Shown here piece by piece: positions 24,033-32,759 of a stretch of 45,912 nucleotides of DNA. Position numbers and translations under genes: made by a program. This DNA comes from UMGS1696 sp964621165 (lineage in GTDB: Bacteria; Bacillota; Clostridia; Oscillospirales; CAG-272): the NCBI GenBank assembly GCA_964621165.1, contig CAZULC010000016.1, positions 1 to 45,912 on the forward strand, in the 5' to 3' direction. The notes under the pieces were generated by a model that was not told the DNA's origin, did no database searches, and was given only the letters and a program-made list of their open reading frames with translations. Position 1 is the first letter of the stretch. Each line of letters opens with the position of its first letter.

Positions 24033-26309
24033 TTAATTCTCGGCAAGTCTTACCTGCTGTTTGTCTGAAATCGGAGTCTCCGAGCTTGTTATGACGAATT
24101 CGCTTCCGTAAAGACCGGACACCGCGGATTTTGTGTCGTCCGAGGCGAGGACTTCAATATTTGTGCGGCGTGCGGTGTATCTGACTCCGAGAGGTGTGCT
24201 CTTGGACTCGACTACCAAAACGAACTTGCCTTCGTTGTCCTCACGGATCGCGGAATTCGGCAGAACGGAGTCATAGGACTGGCTTTTGTCACCGATTGAG
24301 AAGTTCAGTGACTGACCCTCGTAGACGTCGCCTGTAACGGTTATGACTATGATTCTGTTTTTGCCTTGGCTCTGTGTGTCGGAGCGAATTGAAGTAACAG
24401 AAGCTTCGATGTTAGAATACCACCACGAGTTTACAATCGTACAAGGTGAGCCAACCTGAATCTTGCTGGCCTGTTCGGCGGCCATGTTTATTTCGCAGAC
24501 ATATCCTTTATCGGCAATTTCAATTGAAGCCACAGTGTTGCCGCTGGTAACGGATTCGCCGGGAGTGACATTGATGGACACGATTTTCCCTGCGATAGGA
24601 GCGGTGACCTGTGTGTTTTCTGGCGCGTTCTTGTATTTCTCGATTTTTTCCGCTAATTCGTCGAGAGCCTTCTTGTCAGCTTCACGCTGAATTTTGGTGG
24701 ACGCATCGGACTGGTTTTCTGTTGCCTTTGTCAGTTCAAGCTGGGATTCAAGATCGGCAATGGAGTTTTTTTGATCCCTAATCTGAGCTTCAAGGTCTTC
24801 CGGCTTAAGGGTCTGGGTAGAATCGCTCAGCTTTTTATTAAGGTCCTCGAGCTCATTGTTCTTCTGCTTCAGCTCGTCCTTGATTGTATCTCTTTCGGCT
24901 TTGTAGCTGTCGAGAAGAGTTGTGTATTCGTTGACTGTAGCTTCGGCGGAACTCTGTTTTGTCAGTGATTCGTATTTGGTTTTCGCTTCGTTGTAGGTCT
25001 TCTCTACTTCTGTAAATTCTGCGGAAGCGTCGTCGTATTCCTTCTGAGCCGCCGCCAAATCGTAGTCCACTGTGTAGTCGACAATGTCATCAACCTCCGG
25101 CATTCCGATAACGTTCAGCTTTGCTTTTACATCCTTTATCTGTGTTTCAAGGTCGATTATCTGATCGTCATAATCTTCAAGCGTTCTGTTGTATTCCTTG
25201 TCATTGTATTCGTAATACACAAGATTATGTCTCTGGTCTTCATACTCCCATTTCTGGTCAAGCAAAGCGTCCATTTGTTCAGTTTCGTCCGCAGGTTCGG
25301 TTTCGTCACTCTGTCCGGCAATCATATCGTTCAGTTTTTCATTGATTTCCGCAATCTTTTTGTCAAGCTCTTTTATCTGCTCGTTTATATTGTCGGCATA
25401 ATCTTCTATGTATCTTCCTCTTTCCTTTTCGAGGTCGTCAAGGCTCTTGTTCAATGTGTTCAGGGACTGGGTGAGCTTGTTGGCTTCGGTCACATCTCCG
25501 GAAACAGATTTCAGCTCGTCAAGGCGTTCCTTGCTGACTTCTACTTCACGCTTGAGCTGGTTGTATGCGGATTCAGCTATGTTGTAGTCCTCTTCGGCTA
25601 TGGCAAGCTTTTCGGCTATTGTCAATGTGGAGAGAATGTCCTCTTCAATGAGAGCTTTTGCCGCGTCTATTTTTGCCTGAGTCGAGGTTATGTTTCCTTC
25701 AATCTCAGTCTGGTTTTCGGTGAGATTTTCTATTTCGTCCTCGAGAGCGTCAATCTGCGCTTCAATCACGGAAGTAACGTCCACTCCCGATATGATATCA
25801 TTGTAGCTCTCCTGCAGTCTGGCAAGTTCTTCATATGCGTTTGTAAGCGCTCTCTGTGCGTCGCTGAGAGTTTTATCAGCCTGCTTGTCCTTCACCTCAT
25901 CATCCAGCAGAGCGAGGTCGTATGTTCTCTTTTTCTCCTCGTATTCCTTTTCCAGTGTTTCCAGCTGTTCGCTTGCTCCGCCTTTCAGTTCGAGGATGGG
26001 CGCGTCCTTCTCTACGGTCTCGCCTTCCTTGACGAACACAGACACAACCGTGCGTGACTGCACCACTCCGTCTGCGGCTTCCGCTGCGTCAGCTTCATAC
26101 ACAACGTTATAGCTTGCATTTGCTTTTACGGTGCCACTGACCTTTATCGCCGTCGAAAGTGTGCCGTACTGTGCGTACTGAGCCGACACCTCCGGCAGTG
26201 AATACTCGAGAATTGTTTTGGAAAAAAAAGTCAAAAGCAACAATATAACGAGAAATACGATTGCTGCGTTCTTTATCCATGCTCTGCGGCTTGCTGAATC
26301 CTTTGACAT
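24033..26309 (-). CDS. HlyD/MacA-type efflux adaptor with a long coiled coil
   Basis: 758 aa: a membrane anchor at residues ~14-34, a first lipoyl half (VVSVFVKEGETVEKDAPILEL), a coiled coil of about 430 residues full of Glu, Lys and Leu heptads (~110-550), a second lipoyl half from about residue 566 (VTAPIAGKIVSINVTPGESVTSGNTVA), then beta-barrel and membrane-proximal domains. Most MacA-like adaptors are 350-500 aa; the hairpin here is far longer. It has an AGGAG site before the ATG at 26309. Adaptors of this type normally work with an exporter, yet the upstream neighbours are importer-type permeases; the MacB-like protein downstream is the likely partner. Confidence 0.85.
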   Translation of the reverse strand: MSKDSASRRAWIKNAAIVFLVILLLLTFFSKTILEYSLPEVSAQYAQYGTLSTAIKVSGTVKANASYNVVYEADAAEAADGVVQSRTVVSVFVKEGETVEKDAPILELKGGASEQLETLEKEYEEKKRTYDLALLDDEVKDKQADKTLSDAQRALTNAYEELARLQESYNDIISGVDVTSVIEAQIDALEDEIENLTENQTEIEGNITSTQAKIDAAKALIEEDILSTLTIAEKLAIAEEDYNIAESAYNQLKREVEVSKERLDELKSVSGDVTEANKLTQSLNTLNKSLDDLEKERGRYIEDYADNINEQIKELDKKIAEINEKLNDMIAGQSDETEPADETEQMDALLDQKWEYEDQRHNLVYYEYNDKEYNRTLEDYDDQIIDLETQIKDVKAKLNVIGMPEVDDIVDYTVDYDLAAAQKEYDDASAEFTEVEKTYNEAKTKYESLTKQSSAEATVNEYTTLLDSYKAERDTIKDELKQKNNELEDLNKKLSDSTQTLKPEDLEAQIRDQKNSIADLESQLELTKATENQSDASTKIQREADKKALDELAEKIEKYKNAPENTQVTAPIAGKIVSINVTPGESVTSGNTVASIEIADKGYVCEINMAAEQASKIQVGSPCTIVNSWWYSNIEASVTSIRSDTQSQGKNRIIVITVTGDVYEGQSLNFSIGDKSQSYDSVLPNSAIREDNEGKFVLVVESKSTPLGVRYTARRTNIEVLASDDTKSAVSGLYGSEFVITSSETPISDKQQVRLAEN

Positions 26310-26342
26310 GATATTTCTCCTATAGTAGTAAATAGAATTAAC

Positions 26343-27326
26343 TTAGCCTTTAACTCCTGCCGAATATGCTATTCCGTCTATCAGATAATCTTCGCTGTAG
26401 AGGAACAATAACACCGGCGGAACCATATATATTACCGCTATTGCCAGCGCGATACCCGTGTCTCCTTCGTTGATCTTTGAGAGGAACACAGACAGCGGGT
26501 AGAGATCTTCGTTTTTCAAGAGAATCAGGGGCTGCTCCACCATGTTCCAGTAGTCTATGAACACGAGAATCGCTACCGAGTAAAGCGTGCTCTTACAAAG
26601 AGGAAGGAAGATGTTCCAGAAAATCCGGAATTCTCCCGCACCGTCCAGCTTTGCGGCTTCCACGATTGACTTGGGAATACGCTTCATGTATTTTGTAAGA
26701 ATGAACACCGAAAACGGCGAGAATATTCCTGGCAGGATTATAGCCCACCTTGTGTCAAGGAGGTTCATTTTGTCGATTACAATGTAGTTCGGCACGAGCG
26801 TGACCTGATACGGCATGAGCATCAGGATTATGTAGATGAAGAACACCAATGAGCGGAACTTTGTCTCAACCCGCGCAAAGCTGTAAGCCGCACCGGAGGA
26901 AATGGCAAGCTGGAAAATCACAATCGGGAGAACATAGAATACCGAATTCCAGAATTTCAGGAGGTATTCTGGACTCTTGAACAGCACCGTGGAGTACTGG
27001 CTGAAGCTGACCTTGCTCGGAATCAGCTGGAGGTTGACCTTGTCCGCTATGAATACCCGGCCGCCGTTTCCGGAAATTCCGAGTCCGGTGAATATCTTAC
27101 CGTAGTTCGCCGATATTTCCGTGGTAGACATGAATGAGTTGGTTATTGTAAACACCGTCGGGAACAGAAACAGAAATGCGAAGGTGACAAGAACAATCAG
27201 CGCGATTGTCAAAAATACGACACGTGACACCTTGAGTTTTTTCTTCCTGCGGATATGCACCTCTCCCGCTCTTTCACGGGTCGGATATGTATTGATGCTT
27301 TGGTTTATGTTTTTGTCGCCCGTCAT
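26343..27326 (-). CDS. Carbohydrate ABC permease (MalG-like)
   Basis: 327 aa with six membrane helices and the EAA loop EAAKLDGAGEFRIFWNIFLPLCKST that docks to the ATPase. A Lys/Arg-rich cytoplasmic N-terminus of about 30 residues precedes the first helix. It overlaps the upstream permease by four bases (ATGA), a sign of tight coupling. With its partner it forms a type I sugar importer channel. No ATPase gene is in the operon; a shared MsmK/UgpC-type ATPase elsewhere is usual for such systems. Confidence 0.92.
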   Translation of the reverse strand: MTGDKNINQSINTYPTRERAGEVHIRRKKKLKVSRVVFLTIALIVLVTFAFLFLFPTVFTITNSFMSTTEISANYGKIFTGLGISGNGGRVFIADKVNLQLIPSKVSFSQYSTVLFKSPEYLLKFWNSVFYVLPIVIFQLAISSGAAYSFARVETKFRSLVFFIYIILMLMPYQVTLVPNYIVIDKMNLLDTRWAIILPGIFSPFSVFILTKYMKRIPKSIVEAAKLDGAGEFRIFWNIFLPLCKSTLYSVAILVFIDYWNMVEQPLILLKNEDLYPLSVFLSKINEGDTGIALAIAVIYMVPPVLLFLYSEDYLIDGIAYSAGVKG

Positions 27327-28336
27327 TCTTCAATTCCCTTTCCGACTTTATCGTCAACCCAGAGAAGCAGTCCGATAATCACAATCATTATAAGGCAGAG
27401 AACAATCGCCGCGCTGGATAGCTTCTGGTAATCGAAATTGCTAAAGGTGTTGTTCATGAAGTGCTGCAGCGTGTAAATCGTGTCGAAGGGGTAGTTGCCT
27501 GTCAGGAGGTACACCTCGCGGAACACCTTGAAGGAGTTAATAAGCGACATGATGGTTACAAAGGACAATGTCGAGACGAGGTAGCGGAGTTTTATCATGA
27601 AAAACCGCTTCACCGGTCCGCATCCGTCCAGCGTGGCAACCTCGAGAATATCCCGTGGAATTGCCGACAACGCTGACGTGAACATAATCATATTGTAGCC
27701 TATATTCTTCCAAAGGAACAGAAGGATTACAACGATGACGCCGTAGTCGGATTTCAGCCACTCGATTGGGTCGGCGCCGAAAAGAGCGCCTATGTCGTTG
27801 ATGACTCCGTTGTAGTCGAACAGAACCTGCCATATGAGGATGATTGACGCCGCGGGGACTATCATTGGCGAGAGAAATATGGTTCTGAATGTACTTTTAT
27901 AAGGTATGTTGGAGTCGAGAAGTACTGCCAACGCAAGGGACAGAATTACAACCAAAGGTACGGCTGTGGCTGAGAAAACTCCCGTGTTCTTGAGAGCCAT
28001 CTTGAACGCCGAGCTTTTAAACAGCTTCACATAGTTATCGAATCCCACAAAGTTTGCTGACACGGTTCCATCTATGAAGGAATAGTAGATAACCACCATG
28101 AACGGGATGATAAAGAACACAAGCACGCCGATAATCGACGGTATCATAAATGGGGACGTCGCAATCTTCTCGAACAGTTCCCGTTTGGATTTGCGGTGTT
28201 TGCTCTTTGGGACATGAACCACAGCTCCGCCTTCTACGGATTCCATGCTTCCCTCATGTTGCTTCTGCTTCTTCGACTTTTTTACTTTGACTTTTTCGTT
28301 CTGCATTTCTTCTGTGCTGATGTTTTTCGTTTTCAT
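27323..28336 (-). CDS. Carbohydrate ABC permease (MalF/UgpA-like)
   Basis: 337 aa, six membrane helices after an unusually long, lysine-rich cytoplasmic N-terminus (about 60 residues). The EAA-type loop reads EVATLDGCGPVKRFFMIKLRYL. It is the first gene of the five-gene operon and overlaps the MalG-like permease by four bases. The ribosome site before the ATG at 28336 is weak (CTGGTAA), and I see no clear promoter in the 118-base gap upstream. Confidence 0.92.
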   Translation of the reverse strand: MKTKNISTEEMQNEKVKVKKSKKQKQHEGSMESVEGGAVVHVPKSKHRKSKRELFEKIATSPFMIPSIIGVLVFFIIPFMVVIYYSFIDGTVSANFVGFDNYVKLFKSSAFKMALKNTGVFSATAVPLVVILSLALAVLLDSNIPYKSTFRTIFLSPMIVPAASIILIWQVLFDYNGVINDIGALFGADPIEWLKSDYGVIVVILLFLWKNIGYNMIMFTSALSAIPRDILEVATLDGCGPVKRFFMIKLRYLVSTLSFVTIMSLINSFKVFREVYLLTGNYPFDTIYTLQHFMNNTFSNFDYQKLSSAAIVLCLIMIVIIGLLLWVDDKVGKGIEE

Positions 28337-28454
28337 AATATTACCAGATTCTATTTAATATAATTTATAAGACGTTTATCCGCCGGAAAAGTTCCATGTT
28401 TTTTCGAAAAAATATATTTTTAATCTGATTTTTATCTTTGGCTCGGTTATCGCT

Positions 28455-29180
28455 TTATTTTCGCCATCCGTCCAACTCGTTTTTCTCCATTGCCATGACA
28501 ATGCGCTTCTTCAGCGACTTTCTCGTCCTGCCGAGGGAGTTTAACAGATTCTTGATTTCTTCCCGCTCGGTTTTTCCGTCCTCAGGACAGGGAGATTTTA
28601 CAACCGGCAGCTTTTCGGCTTTGACAAGGGATTTTATATCGGCTTCACGCGTATATATGAAGGGGCGAATCACACAAATACCGCTGTTCTCATATACTGT
28701 AACAGGTGAAAAACAGCCTATTCTGCCCTCGTTAAGGAGAGTCATCATGAAAGTTTCAGCTGCGTCGTCAAGGTGATGCCCGAGAGCCAGCTTGTTTGCT
28801 CCCATTTCAACGGCGGCGTTTGTCAATACTCCCCGTCTCAGCTTTGCGCAGAGTGAACAGGGATTTTTCTCCTGACGGCGGTTAAATACTATCTCGGCGA
28901 TATCGGTCTTTTCTATCCGGTACCCGACTCCAAGGCTTCCGCACATCCCGCAAAGAGGATCCCACAGGTCTTCCGTATCTGGTAAACCCATGTCCACAGT
29001 TATGGCACACAGGGTGAACTTCTTCGGGTAGAACCTCCGCAGACGCTCGAGGGTCAGGAGCAAAGCTGTCGAGTCCTTGCCGCCGGAGAGTCCAATCGCG
29101 ATTTTGTCCCCGTCTTCTATCATTTCATATGCGTCCACAGCCTGACGGGTCGTGGATAAAATATGCTGCAGTTCATTCAT
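28455..29180 (-). CDS. TtcA-like tRNA thiolation / PP-loop ATPase
   Basis: 241 aa from the ATG at 29180; a longer in-frame start at 29291 would run into the divergent amidase gene. It has the PP-loop GLSGGKDSTALL, the CGMCG and NPCSLCAKLRRG cysteine motifs, LGHHLDDAAETFMM and VKSPCPED. The TtcA family makes 2-thiocytidine at tRNA position 32, using ATP to activate the base and an iron-sulfur site held by the cysteines. Clostridial paralogues of this size are common and some may act on other tRNAs. Confidence 0.85.
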   Translation of the reverse strand: MNELQHILSTTRQAVDAYEMIEDGDKIAIGLSGGKDSTALLLTLERLRRFYPKKFTLCAITVDMGLPDTEDLWDPLCGMCGSLGVGYRIEKTDIAEIVFNRRQEKNPCSLCAKLRRGVLTNAAVEMGANKLALGHHLDDAAETFMMTLLNEGRIGCFSPVTVYENSGICVIRPFIYTREADIKSLVKAEKLPVVKSPCPEDGKTEREEIKNLLNSLGRTRKSLKKRIVMAMEKNELDGWRK

Positions 29181-29242
29181 CTTCTTTTGTGTAACTCGGT
29201 TTTCTTCCAAATTATATAACATACTTGCCAAGGAGGTAATCA

Positions 29243-29806
29243 ATGGCAACTCGAATTTACATCGATCAGGGTCACAATCCGGTAAATCCAAACGCCGGAA
29301 GCGAGGGCAACGGATTCCGTGAGCAGGATCTTGTGTACACCATAGGTCAGCTCACGGCGGCGGATCTAATTGCAAACGGTTTTGAGGTACGGCTGTCTCG
29401 CCCTACTCCGGAAACACAGCTGGGTACGTCAAACACAACTTCCCTTGCCGCACGTGTGAACGACGCCAACGCATGGGGAGCGGACTACTTCATCAGCCTG
29501 CACACAAATGCTTCTGAAATTACGTCGGCTTCGGGAAGCGAGGCTTTCGTATATCGGCGGGACAGTGCGGCTGAGGCTCTCGCGTCAAACATCCTGACCC
29601 AGCTGAACTACGCCACGGGACTTTTGAACCGAGGAGTCATGGTTCGTCCGGGGCTGTATGTACTGCGGAAAACCCGCATGCCAGCCACTCTTGTAGAGCT
29701 TGGATTCATCACAAATCCGGCAGACGCTGAACTTATGGCTTACTCACCCCAGCTTTTCGCCGCGGGTGTGACAAACGGCGTTCTCGCTTACCTTGGATTG
29801 CTTTGA
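29243..29806 (+). CDS. N-acetylmuramoyl-L-alanine amidase (Amidase_3), no signal peptide
   Basis: 187 aa, a complete single Amidase_3 domain. Zinc ligands are visible as H11 (DQGH), E27 (FREQD) and H87 (SLHTN), with the catalytic Glu in LVELGFITN. It cleaves the bond between MurNAc and L-Ala in peptidoglycan. There is no signal peptide and no cell-wall binding repeats, as in CwlC-like mother-cell lysis enzymes and phage endolysins; no phage genes are nearby. AAGGAGG precedes the ATG at 29243. It is divergent from the TtcA-like gene. Confidence 0.9.
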   Translation: MATRIYIDQGHNPVNPNAGSEGNGFREQDLVYTIGQLTAADLIANGFEVRLSRPTPETQLGTSNTTSLAARVNDANAWGADYFISLHTNASEITSASGSEAFVYRRDSAAEALASNILTQLNYATGLLNRGVMVRPGLYVLRKTRMPATLVELGFITNPADAELMAYSPQLFAAGVTNGVLAYLGLL

Positions 29807-29830
29807 CTTGACGTTACTGTTTAGCTTGGT

Positions 29831-30544
29831 TTACTTTTTCTCAAGCAGGTCGGGGCGTAGCTTTTTCGTCAGCTCAAGGGACTGCTCGGCTCTCCACTTG
29901 TCAATGTTGGCGTGATGTCCCGACAGCAGAACCTCGGGAACTTCCATGTCATGCCATACCGGAGGACGTGTGTACTGGGGATATTCGAGGAGTCCACCTT
30001 CAAAGCTCTCTTTTTCGTGACATTCCGGCAGAGCCAGAACTCCATCGCAGAGCCGTCCCACCGAATCCGCTATTATACAGGCCGGAAGCTCGCCGCCGGT
30101 GAGAACAAAGTCCCCGATTGACATTTCCTCGTCCACTATTTCGTCAATCACCCGCTGGTCCACGCCTTCGTAATGCCCGCAGAGAAGCACAAGATTGTCT
30201 TTTTCCGCAAGCTCCTTTGCTATATCCTGATTGAACACCCGTCCTCGTGGCGACATGTAGACAAAGTATGGCTTGATTTTTTCTAGCCCTTCCTCATTCC
30301 GCTGGACGTTGACCGACTTGCAGATTGCACTGTAGCATCTCCAGATTGGGGGAGCCGCCATGAGCATGCCTCGTCCGCCTCCGTATGGGGTATCGTCGAC
30401 CCGTCGGTGCTTGTCCTCGGAGTAGTCGCGGATGTTGTGGGTCCTGATGTCAAGCTTCCCTGCCCGTCTCGCACGGCCGATTATGCTCTCGGAGAGGATG
30501 AAGTCCACGTATTCGGGGAAAAGAGTCATTATGTCAATCCGCAT
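29831..30544 (-). CDS. trmD: tRNA (guanine-37-N1)-methyltransferase TrmD
   Basis: 237 aa, the expected size. The SPOUT trefoil-knot motifs are intact: DDTPYGGGRGMLMAAPP, VLLCGHYEGVDQRVIDE, and SIGDFVLTGGELPA. It methylates G37 next to the anticodon to keep the reading frame. The ATG overlaps the RimM stop by one base (TAATG). The usual neighbours rpsP and rplS are not here, so the canonical operon is broken up. Confidence 0.97.
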   Translation of the reverse strand: MRIDIMTLFPEYVDFILSESIIGRARRAGKLDIRTHNIRDYSEDKHRRVDDTPYGGGRGMLMAAPPIWRCYSAICKSVNVQRNEEGLEKIKPYFVYMSPRGRVFNQDIAKELAEKDNLVLLCGHYEGVDQRVIDEIVDEEMSIGDFVLTGGELPACIIADSVGRLCDGVLALPECHEKESFEGGLLEYPQYTRPPVWHDMEVPEVLLSGHHANIDKWRAEQSLELTKKLRPDLLEKK

Positions 30545-31062
30545 TACTCCCGCATCCCCTCGATAAGGCTGACTTCGATTCTGCCGCCGTCAACGTCGAT
30601 TTTCTTTATGAATTCGCTGACTGCCGGAACCATGAACTCGCCGCCTCTTACATCATCGATAACGTAAACATCACGTCCGCCGGGGCTTATCACGTCCTTC
30701 AGGCGTCCGATTTTTTCGCTGGATTCCATGTCAACAATCTCAAGTCCGATGAGGTCGGCTATGAACTCGTCTCCGTCATTTGTCGGAAGGTCATCCCGGT
30801 CGGCATAAAACACGGTATTTTTATAAGGAATAGCTTCGTCAAGTGACTTTATATTCTCGAAGGTGATGAGGGTCATGTGTTTCTGCACGGTTGACGCTAT
30901 CACTCTCATGGGAATGTATTCTCCTGACGAAGTTTTTCTGTACATTAGTCTTAGCTTTGCCAGAACCTCCGGGGAATCGCAGTAGGACTCGAGCCGCAGA
31001 GTTCCCCGTACTCCGTGGGTTGACACAGCTTTTCCGCATTCAAGATATTTATTTCTCGGCAT
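30544..31062 (-). CDS. rimM: Ribosome maturation factor RimM
   Basis: 172 aa. The N-terminal RimM domain (LECGKAVSTHGVRGTLRLESYCDSPE) and C-terminal PRC-barrel (FIADLIGLEIVD, GRLKDVISPGGRDVYVI, FMVPAVSEFIKKIDVDGG) are clear. It helps assemble the 30S subunit head. AAGGTG precedes the ATG at 31062. The gene follows a 220-base leader that begins with the structured RNA element at 31186-31271. It is translationally joined to trmD. Confidence 0.95.
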   Translation of the reverse strand: MPRNKYLECGKAVSTHGVRGTLRLESYCDSPEVLAKLRLMYRKTSSGEYIPMRVIASTVQKHMTLITFENIKSLDEAIPYKNTVFYADRDDLPTNDGDEFIADLIGLEIVDMESSEKIGRLKDVISPGGRDVYVIDDVRGGEFMVPAVSEFIKKIDVDGGRIEVSLIEGMRE

Positions 31063-31185
31063 AATTTCACCTTTTATTACAAATTTTATTGTTTTTCTCC
31101 GAATTTGCGCTTCCGTTTTTGACTAAAAATGAAAAGCAATCCGGATAATATTTTTATTTACACATACCTTGTTTATTATACCTCA

Positions 31186-31271
31186 GCGTGGAGGCCACCG
31201 CGGGCTGTCTCGGCCTTTCTGCAGCTGAAACATGAACAGCTCCCACGACGACGGAACATAAGCTCCCGCAG
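31186..31271 (-). ncRNA. Structured leader RNA, copy B (upstream of rimM-trmD)
   Basis: It begins 18 bases after a TATAAT box on the minus strand. Visible helices are P1 GCGGGAG with CUCC(A)CGC (31269-31263 and 31194-31186), P2 CGUGGG (31247-31242) with CCCGCG (31204-31199), and P3 AGCUG/CAGCU (31241-31237 and 31227-31223). Shared with copy A at 45649-45735 are CUGCGGGAGC, UCGUCGUGGG, GCCG-GAC-GCCCG and the P1 closing strand, while P3 has a different sequence that still pairs. No intrinsic terminator is seen before rimM. I do not recognise it as a known riboswitch class. Confidence 0.7.
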
Positions 31272-31289
31272 TATATAAGTTTTCTCTAT

Positions 31290-31318
31290 ATTATACCACA
31301 TTTTACGAAGAAGCTCAA
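31290..31318 (-). promoter_or_regulatory. Promoter of leader RNA B / rimM-trmD
   Basis: The minus strand reads TTGAGC (plus 31313-31318), 17 bases, TATAAT (plus 31290-31295). Transcription would start near 31283. The surrounding gap 31063-31407 holds the RNA element, this promoter and the serpin promoter; no gene is seen. Confidence 0.75.
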
Positions 31319-31348
31319 GAGGGATTAAGCATATTATTAATTAATTGT

Positions 31349-31375
31349 GGAACTTTTTCATGCTTTGTACGTCTA
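31349..31375 (+). promoter_or_regulatory. ECF-type promoter of the decayed serpin gene
   Basis: GGAAC (31349-31353), 16 bases, CGTCTA (31370-31375) followed by TATAT. This resembles sites used by ECF sigma factors of the SigM/SigW kind and has the same layout as the site before the window's own sigma gene. Confidence 0.55.
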
Positions 31376-31407
31376 TATATACAGAAACAAATACGGGAGG
31401 TGGAATT

Positions 31408-32676
31408 ATGAGAAAGAAGCTTATTTCATTGGCTCTGGCGGCACTTACACTGTCGTCATGTGAGGCTGTTCCTGAGAATTACGAAAACATGGGCAGCAAT
31501 GATGTGACTGTTGAATCTAACAACACATGGAGACGGATAAGGTGAAGAGCAATATTGTGGCAGTATCCGCCAGTGAGCCTGTTGGGGCTGAGATTGATGA
31601 GAAATTTCTCACGGCGCTGGTTGATTTTTCTGGAAAACTGTATTCGGCGGTATCGGATGAACAAACCGGAAACATGATATTCTCCCCTTTGTCGGTGATG
31701 TACGCACTTTCACTGTGTGCAAATGGCGCGGGCGGCGAAACTCTGGGAGAATTTGAAGCTCTGATGGGTGGTGTTTCAATCAATGAAATGAACCAGTACC
31801 TCTTTTCGGTGAAGAACAGTCTTGAGAAAGAGGGGGAATCAAAGGTTACTATTGCAAATTCCGTCTGGGGCAACAGTGATTCCTTTGAGATAAATCCAGC
31901 TTTTGCAGATATTGCTGAGAGGTATTACAGTGCCGAGGCTGAATCAGTTCCATTTTCCGACAAAAATTCAGTCAAACTTATCAACGACTGGGTCAGCGGC
32001 AAAACCGACGGTATGATTGAGAACGCAGTGGACGAGCTTGACCCAAGCCTTGCCTTGATTCTGCTAAATACGATACTTTTCGACGGAGTCTGGGCTGAGG
32101 AATACGAAGAAAACGACATATCGAGCGGTATATTCACAAGCTACAGCGGAAGCACATCGAACGTAGAATTCATGTACTCAAGAGAGAACAGTTACTTTGA
32201 GTTAAATGGCGGCGTGGGATTCTGCCGTGACTACAAGGATGGGCATAAGTTTTTGGCGGTGCTTCCCCATGGGGACGTGCGTGAGTTTGTGAAGACAATG
32301 GACATGCACGAAATTTTATCATCTGCAGAGAACACGGGCGGTGTGGTTGACGTGTCCATTCCCAAATTTGAATACGAAAGCAAGGTCGCACTGGTGGAGA
32401 TTCTCAAAAAACTGGGGCTTGATATGATAGAGCGTTTACTGGTTCCGCTGAGCTTGGCGGACTCCAAAAAAGCGGTGAGAATAATCTGCCATAAGCTATA
32501 TTTTGCAGAAGGCAAAGATTATCACTAAAGAACACGGCACAAAAGCGTTGGCTGTGTCTGAAATAATGGTAAGGTTCACAAGCATTCAGATGACGAAAAG
32601 CATTTATCTTGACCGTCCGTTTTTCTATATGATTATAGACGGGAATAACGCGCCTTTGTTCATGGGTACAATTTAA
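31408..32676 (+). pseudogene. Decayed secreted serpin (lipoprotein)
   Basis: The ATG at 31408, behind GGGAGG, starts a lipoprotein signal (LTLSSC). The frame breaks near 31510-31527; the serpin body continues in another frame (DEQTGNMIFSPLSVMYALSLCANGAGGET, KLINDWVSGKTDGMIE, LALILLNTILFDGVWAEEY). It breaks again near 32430 and near 32495. The three frames together read AFTGSAELGGL, then QKAKIITKEHGTKALAVSE (the hinge of the reactive loop) and finally DRPFFYMIIDGNNAPLFMGT, the usual serpin C-terminus, with a stop at 32676. So the whole serpin is there but needs three frame corrections. Intact versions inhibit proteases, as do serpins of gut Firmicutes. Sequencing error is an alternative explanation. 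Confidence 0.85.
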
Positions 32677-32703
32677 GAGCTGAAATAATTATTTTATTAT
32701 GTA

Positions 32704-32732
32704 TTGACAGGCAATTTATAATATGATATAAT
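32704..32732 (+). promoter_or_regulatory. Consensus promoter of the decayed GNAT gene
   Basis: TTGACA (32704-32709), 17 bases, TATAAT (32727-32732): a perfect sigma-A consensus that outlives the gene it serves. Confidence 0.8.
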
Positions 32733-32759
32733 ATTCAAAACGGTAAAAAGGCAAAAAAC

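Noticed and set aside
25227..26057. Plus-strand open frame of 276 codons inside the adaptor gene
   Set aside because: It is antisense to the regular coiled-coil heptads, which produce long hydrophobic-looking frames on the other strand.
29243..29806. Amidase as evidence of a prophage
   Set aside because: No holin, integrase, capsid or tail genes nearby; a lone Amidase_3 enzyme also fits cell-wall turnover or mother-cell lysis.
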